The notes beneath the pieces are model-generated. The model ran no database searches. It was given only the letters and a program-made list of their open reading frames with translations, and was not told the origin of the DNA. The position numbers were made by a program, and so were the translations under genes. Below, piece by piece: positions 12,792-24,290 of a DNA stretch of 64,000 nt. The stretch comes from Euwallacea fornicatus (taxonomy: Eukaryota > Arthropoda > Insecta > Coleoptera > Curculionidae), in assembly GCF_040115645.1 (NCBI RefSeq), contig NC_089555.1:496001-560000 (forward strand), written 5' to 3'. Every line of letters starts with the position of its first letter. Within the stretch, counting starts at the first letter, position 1.

Positions 12792-13654
12792 CAGGGTGCT
12801 TCGGAACTATGGGATCAAAGTTCTAGAAATTGTTCAGTGCGGCAATACAAGACGTCTAGGTGCAAGAGCACATATCCGCGAATGTCTCCCTAAGACGCTA
12901 CGGTTTTATAATGCTCTAAGACAGTTTTCTTCAAACATATTTTTATTGAGTTTTTTATTTAAATTTTTTGCGCAAAAAAACGTAAATGTTCAAAATGTCG
13001 TCCTTGAACCGCATTGCACCTGTTCAAACGACGTATATAGTTTCTAGAAGTTTGGCTAAACTTCGTTTATAATCGTTTAGAACGAGTTCAAATGCAGCGG
13101 TGGTCCGTGCAATCAGGTCTTGTCCTGTTTGCGCTGGCGTTTCATAAACCAGGGCATTTACATGTTCTCATAGAAAGAAATCTAAAGGTGTCGGATCCGG
13201 GGACCCAGGAGGCAGCGGAACTGGGCAGCGGCTTTTACATTGAAATTTGTTACTACATGTGCCACATGCATGTTTGCCAGTTCTCCATAAAAACCGGTTA
13301 CTTCGCGAACTTTTTTTAATTTGCAAAATTATCGACTGAATACGTTAAACTAACGATCGAGAATCTCTGGTATCGGTCTTGGCGGAGATAGACATTTGAC
13401 AAAAAGTACTTAGAAGGTGCGTTCAAGTTCAAGAACGACATTTTTTTCATCAATATCTGAAATGTTATTTTGAACAAATGAAAATAAAACGTACTAAAAT
13501 GCGATAAAACATATTTTTTCCCGTGATTCTCTTAAAGCTTTATAAGGCCGTAGCGCCTCAGACACTTCGGACACCGGTTCCTATACTCACATGCCTTCCA
13601 TTATGGCACTGAGTAACCGCTAAAAGTTTGATCTCATAGTTCTGAAACACCGTG
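12792..13654 (-). mobile_element. DD41D-type transposon, copy A (863 bp, both TIRs, TA duplications)
   Basis: Both ends are present and flanked by TA. The left end reads CAGGGTGCTTCGGAACTATG with GATCAAA following. The right end, reverse-complemented, reads CACGGTGTTTCAGAACTATG then AGATCAAAC, so roughly 26 of the first 30 positions agree. The interior is far shorter than a full element and carries only a minus-strand transposase remnant. It is a sister of the 59,088-60,138 element: the two align through the subterminal regions as well as the transposase part. Confidence 0.85.
12985..13224 (-). pseudogene. DD41D-type transposase remnant in copy A
   Basis: Reading the minus strand from 13224 gives PVPLPPGSPDPTPLDFFL, a TGA, EHVNALVYETPAQTGQDL and AAFELVLNDYKRSLAKLL, then a second stop close to the expected C-terminus. 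This covers the PPxSPDLTPxDFF block with the third catalytic D and the following helices, about 80 codons with only two stops. The N-terminal DNA-binding part and the first two catalytic residues were not found inside the short element. The stop after DFFL replaces the usual W of the FLWG motif. Confidence 0.75.
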
Positions 13655-15087
13655 TATAAAATGAAAACTACGTGACGAAATCTATAGCGAGTTTCGTTTT
13701 TACTTTTCCGCTGCCGTGTGCTTCCCAGCCGGATGGCGGGCGGGAAAATTGATAGTGACCCGAGGTGACCTTATGAACTTGCAATTTGGCAGCGTTACCT
13801 GCAACCTGAGAACTGCTGTCAAGCTCTGACCAATGCCGTAGGTTGGTTTGAGAACAGCGGAGCAGCGCGTCGTTGCCAAAATCGTTTAATTTTAATATTT
13901 CCCTATGCGTTTATGAAAATTCGTTATAATCTTAAATGAACAGCTAAAGGAACGATCGCATTAAGTCGATTTCGCCGATTTGCTAGATCGGATTGGACGT
14001 TTTTATTACGGTGACGACAATCCCTTCGTGGCCCCAGGGGAAGCTGATCAAACCGAATAATTTATCAGTTCAGTACATTGTTCCCCAGGCAGTGTTCTGG
14101 AGCCGCCTCTGGGGATTCTATTTACGTCATACGAATTTCCTTTCTGGCCTGGGGGGCGTCCCCGTCGCGTTCGTCTCCACGTTTTGATTGTTCATACGTG
14201 AGGAAATTATGAAAAATTGCCTGTATCGACCTCGATCTTCTAAGAATCGTCCGGTTTACCTTTTGTTCGTCGAAGAAAAAATGATTTATGGTCGATATTT
14301 TGCCCATAAAGAAGCGAACTCTCACTCGCGCAAGCATAATTAAATCAGAACTTTGTCTCAATCGATCGAGGGCCCCCCTGGCCATGTACACTTATGAAAT
14401 TACACACGCTCTTTCACGAAAGTAGAGGAACTGGTTTTTGTCCGGCTCGCACCCGAAGAATTTAAATTCGGTTCAAATACATTATTCATAACCGTGATAC
14501 AATGAACCACCTGTTTGTTGCCCTTTTTTGTCCCAAGTGGCTAAATTACTAATTAAATTATTATTAAGACTTGATGAATGTGTGTCACACTAATTGACCA
14601 TTGCCCAGAAGAAACGAAAGAATAATGGCTAGTTCTTTCCCCAGCAAAAACCCTGTTAATGGCGTAGTTGCAGCTTGAAACTCTTGCGACCAATGTACTT
14701 TTCTTGGGGAGGTTCGCCTGCTTTTAGTTCATTAGCAGCATTGTTTTCAGGTCGCTTTTTAGGACGAAACACAATCTTTTATATGAGGCAACAAAAAACA
14801 ATATTAATAAATCTTTCTCTGTGACGGGAGCTTTTATGTTCGACCAACAATCCACAAATTTGTATGGACCCAACGAGATACGGCCAGAGGCGTTGCAGGT
14901 CTCGTGCTTAAAAAGTTTTAGTTAAAGGTCGGAATTACATTGAAGAGCAAATCATTGCTGGTTCTAATCGTTAAATTGCAAATAGGGAGGTTGGAAAGCA
15001 AGGAGGAAAACAAACATGATGTCTCCGCTCATTCATGAATCAAAGTTGCGGTTTTCACGAGTTGCAGATTGTTGCAGGCTTGAACGC
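13655..15087. other. Unassigned stretch
   Basis: No recognisable gene or element. The longest open frame is 89 codons (minus strand, 14122-14391) with no known motif. Confidence 0.45.
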
Positions 15088-15112
15088 AATAAATAAATAA
15101 ATAAATAAAATA
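15088..15112. repeat. (AAAT)n microsatellite
   Basis: About six uninterrupted AAAT units, in an otherwise unassigned region. Confidence 0.9.
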
Positions 15113-15721
15113 ACTTTGAAAGGCTTCTTGTGAGGTCAAATTAAGTCCAACAGGAGTTCAGGTTAGGGAAGATCCCAGAGCACTTCGACGTTGGTTTCAC
15201 TAGAAGTCCACGTATCAAATCAGATTAACTCAGTTCAGAGACTCAAATGTTTCAACATAGCTAGAAGTAGGGGTCAGTCCGGCAGGGCGAGTTTTTGAGG
15301 AGGTAGCAACGGCGAACCAGGACAATTGGGCCACCCGCTACATCTCTCTGGACTTACAATCCCCATTTTTCTATCCTTTCCGCAGTCTAGGAAGTAGGAA
15401 CTTAGCCCGTGTAGGCAACGGCTTCAACATTTTCAGTTTTAACTAAAGATTTTCCATGACCGTCAGAACAGATTACATACATAAACTGATCTAGCTTCCG
15501 AATGCTGTTCAAACTTCCAGGTTCATATCTCATGCCAAAAAGAAAGGTGTGCAATTAAAACCGGGGTCAGTCGCATTTCCTTGAATTTCAGATATCTCGC
15601 GTACGCGTCGCAACGCCGCAGTCAGCTGTGCGACCCGAGCGGGTCAGGCGCTTCGCTTCAATTGCCGTTTCGACCATAGGAAGCAGGGAATTTGATTAGG
15701 CGAATTTTGGAGGGAGACATG

Positions 15722-16056
15722 TTTCCGCATTATTATTCCCGTTGCACGGCATTTTTTCATCTAGAGTGAATGATAGTGTGGGTGCAACTGATGTATGATA
15801 GCTGACGACCATATTATATAGCCGCCGACGAAATTCTTCATATGTCTAATGGTGTTATGACAGTTCGTGATGTGTCAGAATGACGCAGATATATTTCCGC
15901 ACTGTTCGCGTTGTACAGCAGTTTTTCGTCTAGAGTGAATGATTACGTGAGCGAAACTGATGTATGATGCCCACGATATGTGTATAGCCGTGGACAAAAT
16001 TCTTCATAGATCTAATGATGTTATGATAGTTCGTGATGTGTCAGAATGACGCGGAT
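15722..16056. repeat. Tandem duplication, two units of ~163-172 bp
   Basis: Unit 1 (15722-15893) and unit 2 (15894-16056) share TTTCCGCA at their starts, a CTAGAGTGAATGAT core, AACTGATGTATGAT, AAATTCTTCATA, and a near-identical tail GTTCGTGATGTGTCAGAATG then ACGC. Differences are substitutions and a few small indels. The offset is 172 at the start and 166 near the end. I find no terminal repeat or coding frame in the unit, so it is not obviously transposon-derived. The tail is better conserved than the head. Confidence 0.85.
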
Positions 16057-19000
16057 GGCTCACGGCGGACGTTGGTGTGCCCTTCGCAAATCGCAGAGGC
16101 CGACGTTTGACCCGGAGTCTACGCCCCTGGTGCACGAACAAAAGTCCGTCTATCCGCCGCTTTTATTAAACTTTTCAGGATTGATAAAGGGCCGAGGCAG
16201 AACACAAGTTCGTTAATGAATAACCTGAACAAACGCGAAAGTTTCTGAAAACGCTGAAAGGCGAGATAAAGGAATAAAGGTCCCGGAGCACTGGAAATAC
16301 ACTACAGCAGGTCACATAATGGGGCTGTTTTCTGACGGATAGATTTAGCGCCCGATTCATGCCGGCTTCCAGCTTTCAAAATTACCGAAGTAGCATAATA
16401 GAGACGCTCGTAATAAAGCTCATGAACGTAATTGTGCACCTTTCGGGAGCAATTTCGAGATGGAGGGGATTAATTTCGGGTTTTAGGAGGTTTCTCGAGC
16501 ATCACCACTATAAATCACTAATTTATTGAACAATTTAAATTAGTGAGATTTTTCTCGGCCGGCTTAACGCTGTTAGGCAAAATATTTCAAAACCGACTAT
16601 TAATTATTGTTAATACATAACAAAACGGGTGTTAATCGAGCTTTGAATTACGAGGTTCTCTCTTGCATTCATTATAATTCCGATAAGTCGTTTGTAAATA
16701 ATCTTTTCCCATTAGTTATGGTAAAATATGTAACAGGTTGTTTTATTAATTTCTTCAAATCGCCGAGAATGAGGCGTTTCACGTCTCGTGAACCATACAC
16801 AATATCTTACGAATGTCAGGAGAGAAACCGTTTATGCGGATACAATAAATGCTTGAGCAAATTTATGTCTTTTAAAAGTAATAATTACCATTCTCGAGAA
16901 ACCGAGGCTGCGTCCATCTTTGAAGAAGTGTCCCCTTACCTAAAACGAGAAGAAGCGTCGATCAAAATTTAGATGAAATCTTCGAATTGGGCTACAGAGC
17001 TTCCTGTTCGGATTAGGAAACCGGTTCATTTGCATTAATAATAAATATCAAAAAAATGTAATTGTTGAGAAACCTGTTCGACAGACGATCGAAGATCGAA
17101 GCTGAGCGCACAATTCTTCTTTCCGCACTTTCACATTTCGCTCTTAAAGGCAACGACCATTTTCTGTGTTGCTTATAATAATAGCTTTGTTAATATTGAG
17201 AACAGTAATTAAGGGTCTATAGTTCTACCAGCAAAATGGTATTTATTCAAATCCAACAGGACAATGACCCCCAACCGAGCAAACACCTGGCAAGGAGAAA
17301 ACGGTATTCTCTCGAGAAATTCGGGTGAAACCGAACATCGGCAACGCAGCATCGTTCACATGTCGTCAGGCCTAATTGTTCGATAGGAGTGATGTAATGC
17401 GGACCGGTGTCAAACGTTAACGCGATGCTGCCAAGAGCGGTCAAAAAGTATCAGTTTTCATTAATCCATTCGTTCGTGAGGTCGCGCTTTACGCATTTCA
17501 AGTAAACCAGATCAATGCGTTTGGCCGCAGCCTTCTTACCGAGAACACGAGAGCTACAATTGAAATCCCCTCCCAGATTTCCGGAAAGTGCCTGTCCTAG
17601 CTGAGGGGCAGACTCTCCTTGAGGGAAAGTAAAAATTATTAGGGACAGTTTCACCGTCAGCCACCACCGGGTCGACATAAACGAGTCAAATCGGTAAGCA
17701 AACACTGTTCGGTACGGCGTGAGTTGTCTTATTCACTCTCACGATTCTCGAGATTTGGAAATATCACATGATAAGACGTTAAAAAATATTTTGCATCTGG
17801 AAATTCAAATAAGTCTGAGATGGTTCCTTCGCTCGCCCCACAGCGTCCCAGTTACATGGATGCAGAAAAGCGGATTTTATCTCATTGATTTCGGGTTGGG
17901 AGACACAACTTCACCGCAATTGAAAAATGAATTTGATTTCCGCACTCGTTTCTAACGGGGTTTCGTCGGTGAAAGCTTTAGTAAAATTTAACTTCGCTCC
18001 TCAGGGCTATACTAAATACGTATTTAAGTTGATACCTGTCAAAACCTTGTCCTTTGACAACTCCTCGCTGATAGTCTAAAAAGATTTTGGCGTCTGACTT
18101 ATGCGTGATGTTGCTCCTTACAGGAGCTAAATTTGAAAAAAAAACACTAACTCTAACGAATTTTGAGAAAAACTTACATCTAAACCGGTATTGGCGATAA
18201 CACGTTGCAGTGTATACAAAGTAGCTCGTATAGATTTCATCAAGCAAATATTGCCTGATGTTGGATCATTAGTATTAATTAACGCTCATCATCCTAATCG
18301 CGCTGTTTAACTGCCTTTAAGGTAATTAAAGGTGTCAAAACGCGGACTTGTGAATTCTGAGATATTTGTTCAGGCCGATAATTCCCATCATGCTCATTTA
18401 ATTTACTAATTAATGTTAATAGAAAATATATTGTTTTTAAATGTTTGTTTCAGGAGTTTTTTCTCAGAATGATCCCGATCTTCTCATTTGCTCATTTTTC
18501 ATGTCGTTTTCTATGCAAATCGGAGAAACGCAGCCCAATGCCTTAAAAGAACACGTCGCACATCCACACACCTGTTACTAAATGAAAGTCAGCTCTAGCG
18601 GAGGATCCCGTTAAGGGTCACACGTATAGATAATGACACGTATTATTTATACACTTTTTGTTTTTTAAACGAGAGCGGAAGAGTGAAGAAGCACCCCCTC
18701 CCGCTTCGAGCGAGTGCGGTAAAATGTTCCTCCCCGCACGTGATCAACGCGGCAAAGCGCACTTTCCCGCACGTGAGCGGGAAATCCATTATCGGTATCA
18801 TCAAGTTTTCCAGGTACATCTTCAACTGATTTTAAGGGAGTTCAAGTAGATTTTTGAGAATTCGATATGCCGCCTAGCGGAGTTTTCCGAGGGGCTTTTG
18901 CTCGCAGTGACGTTTTCGGGAAACATACAAATTTTCCGAAGCTTTTAGGAAAATGGAATCGTGAATCGTTTGCGAACCGCCATCGAACTGGCCATTGAAC

Positions 19001-20716
19001 TCCCCTCGAACGCGGTCGCTTAACCATTTTTCTGTACCCCGCGTAGGCCCAGCCTGGGCCACACTGTATACATGTGCAGACTACTGTAGCCCTCAAGGTG
19101 TTTGGCTGCGAATATCCGACTGATGCAAATCGCAACGGTCTGATCCCATTAAATAATAATTAATCTTCACACAAAAAGCCCAGAAGCTTTTAACAAGCTC
19201 CCCAAAGATAAACTTTGAGTTAATAATGGCACGTTATTTACATAAAAAAGGAAAAAGTCGCAACCCTTTTAAGGCAGCAAGAGTGTCATGTTAACGGAGA
19301 ATCAGGGTCGTATTCGGCACAACACCCACGTCCCGTCCGGGCCAAAAATTGGAAATGCTTCATCCGCATTGTAAGTTTTCCCGATTTTTCGCCGCCCGAG
19401 CCGCACGGCGAGGGTGGCAAATTACGGGGCCAAAGGGGTTTTTTTTTTTTTCGAGTTCGTTCCTGTGAATGGGACGCAGTCTCGTGGTCATGATTATAAA
19501 AACATTAAAATCGGAGCTCGAAGCTGGCCCGACAATCTCATTGATATGCAAGGCCGAGCTTCTCGACCGGGGCACAAAAGGAAACTTACAAAAGGGATAC
19601 GTCGAGGGATATAATGACATGCATAGTATAAAAGGACACCTTTGTGTGAGACGTCGATTCGATTTTTGCTGCCTCTTTGTGAGTTTTCCCCACAGAAGTT
19701 CGCTGGTGTGTTATTTCCAGGATAAACCCGCACGTCCCACTTTGACTCGGGATGGCTTTTGTGGGAGAGAAAGTCGGGTTTAAATTACCCATCATCCGTA
19801 ATCGGTTCACATGTGATAAGCCGGCTGGACGTCGTCGGAAAGTTGCCGGCATAAAACTTAATGGAAGGATAACACCGACTGCCTTACCACGCTGCAAGGA
19901 TATAAGAATTATGATGGAAGAATATAAAACTTTCTTCGTTAAGCTCCCGGAGAGAAAATGCACAGGTCCCTGGTGATTTGCTCTAACGAGAAACCCGCCC
20001 CGGCGCTCAAGAAGAGCTCAGTTTTATGTATCTATCAAATTCCACATTAATCACCCCAATTACAAAGAGTATCGCTTTGATGTTGTTCTAATTCGGTGAT
20101 TCCCTGGTAATTATTCTCCTTACGTCATCTAAAAATATACTCTTTAAAAAGAGCGTCCTCGGCCCGAATCAAAAACCGGCGTTGTTTCGTTTTCCCAATA
20201 ATTTTCCGCCGCTGAAAGGAAATAATCCGGTCGGAAAACATAAAAGTGTCGCGTTATTGCTTTCAGGAAAATAAGGTAAAAGGAACAATAGTTTCGGGAA
20301 ATTAATCCCGAGCAAAGCCCCACGTAATAACCGGGAACGTAATAATGTGTACTTATGGGGAAGTGTCACATACAAAAGGCCCTTGAGGCCCTCGAACACA
20401 GTGCAGTAGATCCAAAGCCCTAAGCTGCTGTTGAGTTTGCATGTACCTACACTTTGTATGCAGGAGTTCGCTCTATTTTCAGGATTCTGCAAATCCGGGA
20501 GGGAACGAAGAGCAATTGCAAACCAGATTCGCATTTTGGTGATTTTTAAAGGGTGCTTAACGAACGAATCCATTAATCGCTCATTAGTCTTAGATAAGGG
20601 GACTTTTATCCATAACATTCCTTGCCCAAATTTATTGAGGGAACGACCGAAGGTGCATAGACCCTGTACGCACCCCGGCAAGGTAAAAAGCCCACTCATC
20701 AAACTCGATAAGAATA
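16057..20716. other. Long unassigned stretch
   Basis: No supportable gene in 4.6 kb. A CACACTGTATA motif near 19,059-19,069 looks like a degraded transposon terminus, but its partner is not identifiable. A poly-T run lies at about 19,439-19,450. A 121-codon frame (16607-16972, plus) and a 186-codon frame with a non-ATG start (20169-20729, minus) match nothing I recognise; the latter runs into the terminal repeat of the next element and is probably chance. Confidence 0.4.
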
Positions 20717-21537
20717 CAGGGCGGCACACTTAACTGGAACAAGATCGATACCTCGTTCCGCAACGGTTTTCTAAAGCAACAAACAAATGCGGGTCTCACT
20801 TTTTAGGTTTGACACTTTCTTGCGGCATCGAACTGAATTTTACACCCTATTTAAGGGTAGAAACCACCCCCGACTTTCTTCAAACACAAACACATGTGTT
20901 GTGATAGCTCATCAGAAAGGGCATAAATAGAGCAGTTGAGCCACAATAACGAAATTAATTTTTTTACCGTAAGAACTGTTGGAAATTTTTACCATTTGTT
21001 CCCTATAGCTCTAACCTAAAATAAAATAATTTCTCACACTGCTTTCAACACTTCTGGGGTCATTTGTCGGATTTCGCCAGTTAGTCTTTGCCTCGGCTCC
21101 TCTAAACATTCACCATCTGCCAGGTAAACTCAGGTCTCCAGGGGACCCCAAAAGAAAAATAATCCAGAGGATTAAGATCTGGCGATCTCGGCGGCCGTTC
21201 AATTGCGCCATTTCTTCCCATTCGACGATTTGGAAATACTTCGTCCAAATAGTGTCGAACATGATGGGCGTGATGGGGTGGTGGAGCACTTGCCGAAACC
21301 ACATTTTCGATCATCATGAAGGTCTGCTTTTGCATCATGAGGCAACAAAGCAGCCAAAGCGGGGGTAAGGTCTTGCGGTAAGAAATCCAGATATGTAAAT
21401 CTAATAGGGTGGAAAAGTCAATTCGTGACAACAAGAAAGTGCCAAACTTAAAAAAATGGGGCTCCTATTTTCGGTTTCTTTAGAAAACCAATGCGAAAGG
21501 AGACGTCGAATTTATTCCAGTTAAATGTGCGACCCTG
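20717..21537 (-). mobile_element. DD41D-type transposon copy C (821 bp, both TIRs, TA on each side)
   Basis: The left end reads TA then CAGGGCGGCACACTTAACTG. The right end, reverse-complemented, reads TA then CAGGGTCGCACATTTAACTG. The match runs about 27 bp with few mismatches. The minus strand carries a transposase remnant nearer the right end. An internal TACACCCTATTTAAGGGTAG with an adjacent C-rich block is also present. The element is internally deleted compared with a full element of this type. Its terminal repeat family also appears at 11.75 kb. Confidence 0.85.
21102..21310 (-). pseudogene. DD41D-type transposase remnant in copy C
   Basis: The minus strand reads HHAHHVRHYLDEVFPNRRMG, then RNGAIE, RPPRSPDLNP and LDYF. 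This is the segment between the second and third catalytic aspartates of insect DD41D-type transposases, followed by the DYF(S/L)(F/W)G block. The second catalytic D is lost: a frame with WFRQ runs straight into a small indel where DGAP should follow, and the recognisable reading resumes in another frame. The C-terminal helices are frameshifted. Inactive. Confidence 0.75.
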
Positions 21538-22559
21538 TATTAAGCCCATTATTGGCAGGACCAATGGTGGGAAGTGCCCCAAGAAAGCGAATAAGACAAA
21601 GGAGAATTATACTGGCAAATATCATTGGTACAACCGACGAGGATGGAACAGTTGGACAGACGAAGACGCGTGCGGTAGCCCGAATTTGCCATAAGTCAAT
21701 CGCCGCTAGTCCCAAAAACCTTTCTCAGCGATTTGTCAGTGAAAACGTCACAATATGTATTGCTTTCAAAGCCGTTAGCGACCAGTGGATAATCTCCCTG
21801 TAATTCACGCTTTTCAGTCGTTTCTAAACTATCCGTAAACCTCCACTTTAATACTGTCGAAAATTAGATGCGCCCTGGTTTTGGGCGGCACTCCTCATGA
21901 AAAGTCGTCGAAGAAATGGCCAACAAGAGAAGTTCTGGCCTTAAAATCAGTTCCCAAGGGTGCCTACCTACAAGTCCACCTCGCGTTGTGTTTGAATAAC
22001 GATCTTGCCGCCCGCGAAAGACTTTATACAATATAGTAGAACAGGTAAGGCACGCTCTCTCACGAACACGCAGTATTTCAAGTCTGACTGTATAATTTGT
22101 CTCTTATCGTGTAATTGTTTGAATAATTCATGGCGGTGTCTTATTTGTCGTTGCGGCCACTGAAGCTTAAGATTTCGCTGTTATCGACAATCGATTATTT
22201 TTTTATTGGTGATTGATACTCTTTGCCAAGAATGTCGAAGAAGAGTTTGCAATGGCGATTAAGGGGTGGCATTTCAGGACTCGGCTCAATATCCGAGAAT
22301 AATGAATAAGGTGCCATTCAGAGATGGGGATTACCGATATTACGTCGCCTGGATGTAATTGTGTAGCCATCAATAGCTGAGGGATAAGCATACACTTTGG
22401 TAATCCTTGTCGTATATACCAGTGGCGCTCTTTATTAGGATTTATCTCAAGTTTTAGGTATGAAAGGAAATTTTAATTTTTTGCAAATCTTCATGAATTT
22501 TTTTTTAAATTTTTACAACGCATCGACGTTGCAGAAAAGGGAGATCTCCTGCTATCTAT
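21538..22559. other. Unassigned stretch
   Basis: No recognisable gene or repeat. Open frames are at most 92 codons and match nothing known. Confidence 0.4.
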
Positions 22560-24290
22560 GGTTCCCTGGAGAGTCCTGAGCTGCGGAACCCATTCGTCAG
22601 GTCAGACGAACCATCAACCTGCGATTCGATCAATTTGGTCGTTGACCATTTTCAAAACATGAACTCCAATCCCTATCCTCACCTCCACGCGGTGAGCTGT
22701 GAAAGCCTACTCTCCCGCCTTCCCGAGTCGGTGAGTAAAACCGAAGCAACCGGTCCGGGGCACAGCTATTTGACTGCAAGGAGGAAGAGAGGTGCTACCT
22801 CTTAACTTGAAGCAACGCGAATCGTAAAGAGGGCGTGCTGAAGGCCGGCAAGTACCACGAACTCAGACAAGTGCTCAGAGACAAGAGCAGCGAAGCAACG
22901 TTGCAGCAGTGTCCCGAGTCGTGTCAGATGAGGCTCAAGGGAACTCGAAAGCACATTGCGGCTAAATGACTCGGGGAAGAGGAGTTGACCGAGGTAGGAG
23001 CAACTCGACTCTCCGATCCCGAAATTGAATCTCTCGGCGCCTGGTTCGGAGTCGGAGAGGCGCTTCGGGGAATCCCAAATTTTCCGGCCGTCGGAATACC
23101 AAGCCCTTTAGGGGATCTTCCTAGTGAGATAAAAATTTTTCATATACACGACTCGGTTACAAAGAACACGAGGGGACCCGAAACTTTGTTTGCTACAGCC
23201 TGGCATGCGTTATATCCGATTCTAGTTAACATATACATACGCGTACCATGTTCGTCTTAGCTGACGCTAACTGCGTCCACTTGAAGAGTGGTTGATTAGG
23301 GGTGTGAACTAAGCCTAGACATATGCTCGTTAGCTTTATACAAGACCAAATGTTTATTGACGGATCTGTGGATCACTCAAGTTTTTAATGTTACCGAAAC
23401 TCAACTAATGCAGTCCAAAATGGCGCAATATCGACTACGATTCGATACACGGGAGATTCCCCGGTGTCGCGACCATCTCGACCAAAAAATCTCCCAAAAC
23501 CAGCCTGGTAATATCTTCGAGATGGTCTTTTTGATAGACATTAGGCCGTTATAACCGATCGGACCTGCAAATTCTTCCTAGAAAACCGCTCGTTCGTTAT
23601 AAATGTGCTAGTTGTATTCGAACAAGAATAACTAGCGACTACATAGACACTTTCTACGTACATTCCTGATATTTAGTTCGTCATCACCCGAGCTCGCTAT
23701 AACCGAGTTCGAGAGTAGAAAAGCTAAAGCCCTATTCACACCAGGGGTCAAGGGCTCATACTCGTATGAGCGCGTCGCTCGCTCCGATGCATGAGCTGAA
23801 CGTGACGCTCGCTTTAGTGCGACCACCCTCGTTACTGTGACTCAGGAGCAGTTTCTCACGCGACCCTGCGTGGTACGTCCTGAGCGCTCCGGGAAATTCT
23901 CCTGGGCGCAACCGCATCGCGTCAATATCTGTAGAGACGCCCAATGCATAGTGACTAGGGTAGGAGAAACGCACTGACGTATCCTTCAGGGGCAGCGCCT
24001 AGGGTAGGAGAGGCGCTTCGGGGGATCCCACGGGTGTCTCTCTGCGGATTTTTCTCGTGGCAGGAAACTTCCTCAAAAAATGGCCCTCGTGCGGAGGTCC
24101 TCGCTGAACACCGCACTTCTTGCCGAGTGCGTGCTCTTCTAGTCTGGTCACACGTCGGGCTGACGCCCGAAGGTGTTGCTTTCCTCGAAGATGAGGACTT
24201 AATTACTGTCGCCGCGCGTGGTGCATTTGAGCCCTCCTCGTATAAGACACAAAGAGCTAAAAATACGTCATAAAGACACAATGCGGGAAG
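22560..24290. other. GC-rich block with a repeated stem-loop motif
   Basis: This stretch is visibly richer in G, C and CpG than its flanks. It contains a 27 bp motif twice, at 23,051-23,077 and 24,004-24,030, differing at two positions. Each copy is preceded by GCGCCT, which can pair with AGGCGC inside the motif to form a short hairpin. A third partial copy (GGGTAGGAGAAACGC) lies at about 23,958. Open frames up to 112 codons occur on both strands, as expected in GC-rich DNA, and none is recognisable. It could be a decayed retroelement leader, a SINE cluster or a CpG island; I cannot decide between them. Confidence 0.4.

Noticed and set aside
20169..20729. 186-codon minus-strand frame
   Set aside because: Non-ATG start inside the terminal repeat of the 20,717 element, no recognisable motif, and its length is within chance for a 64 kb window scanned in six frames.
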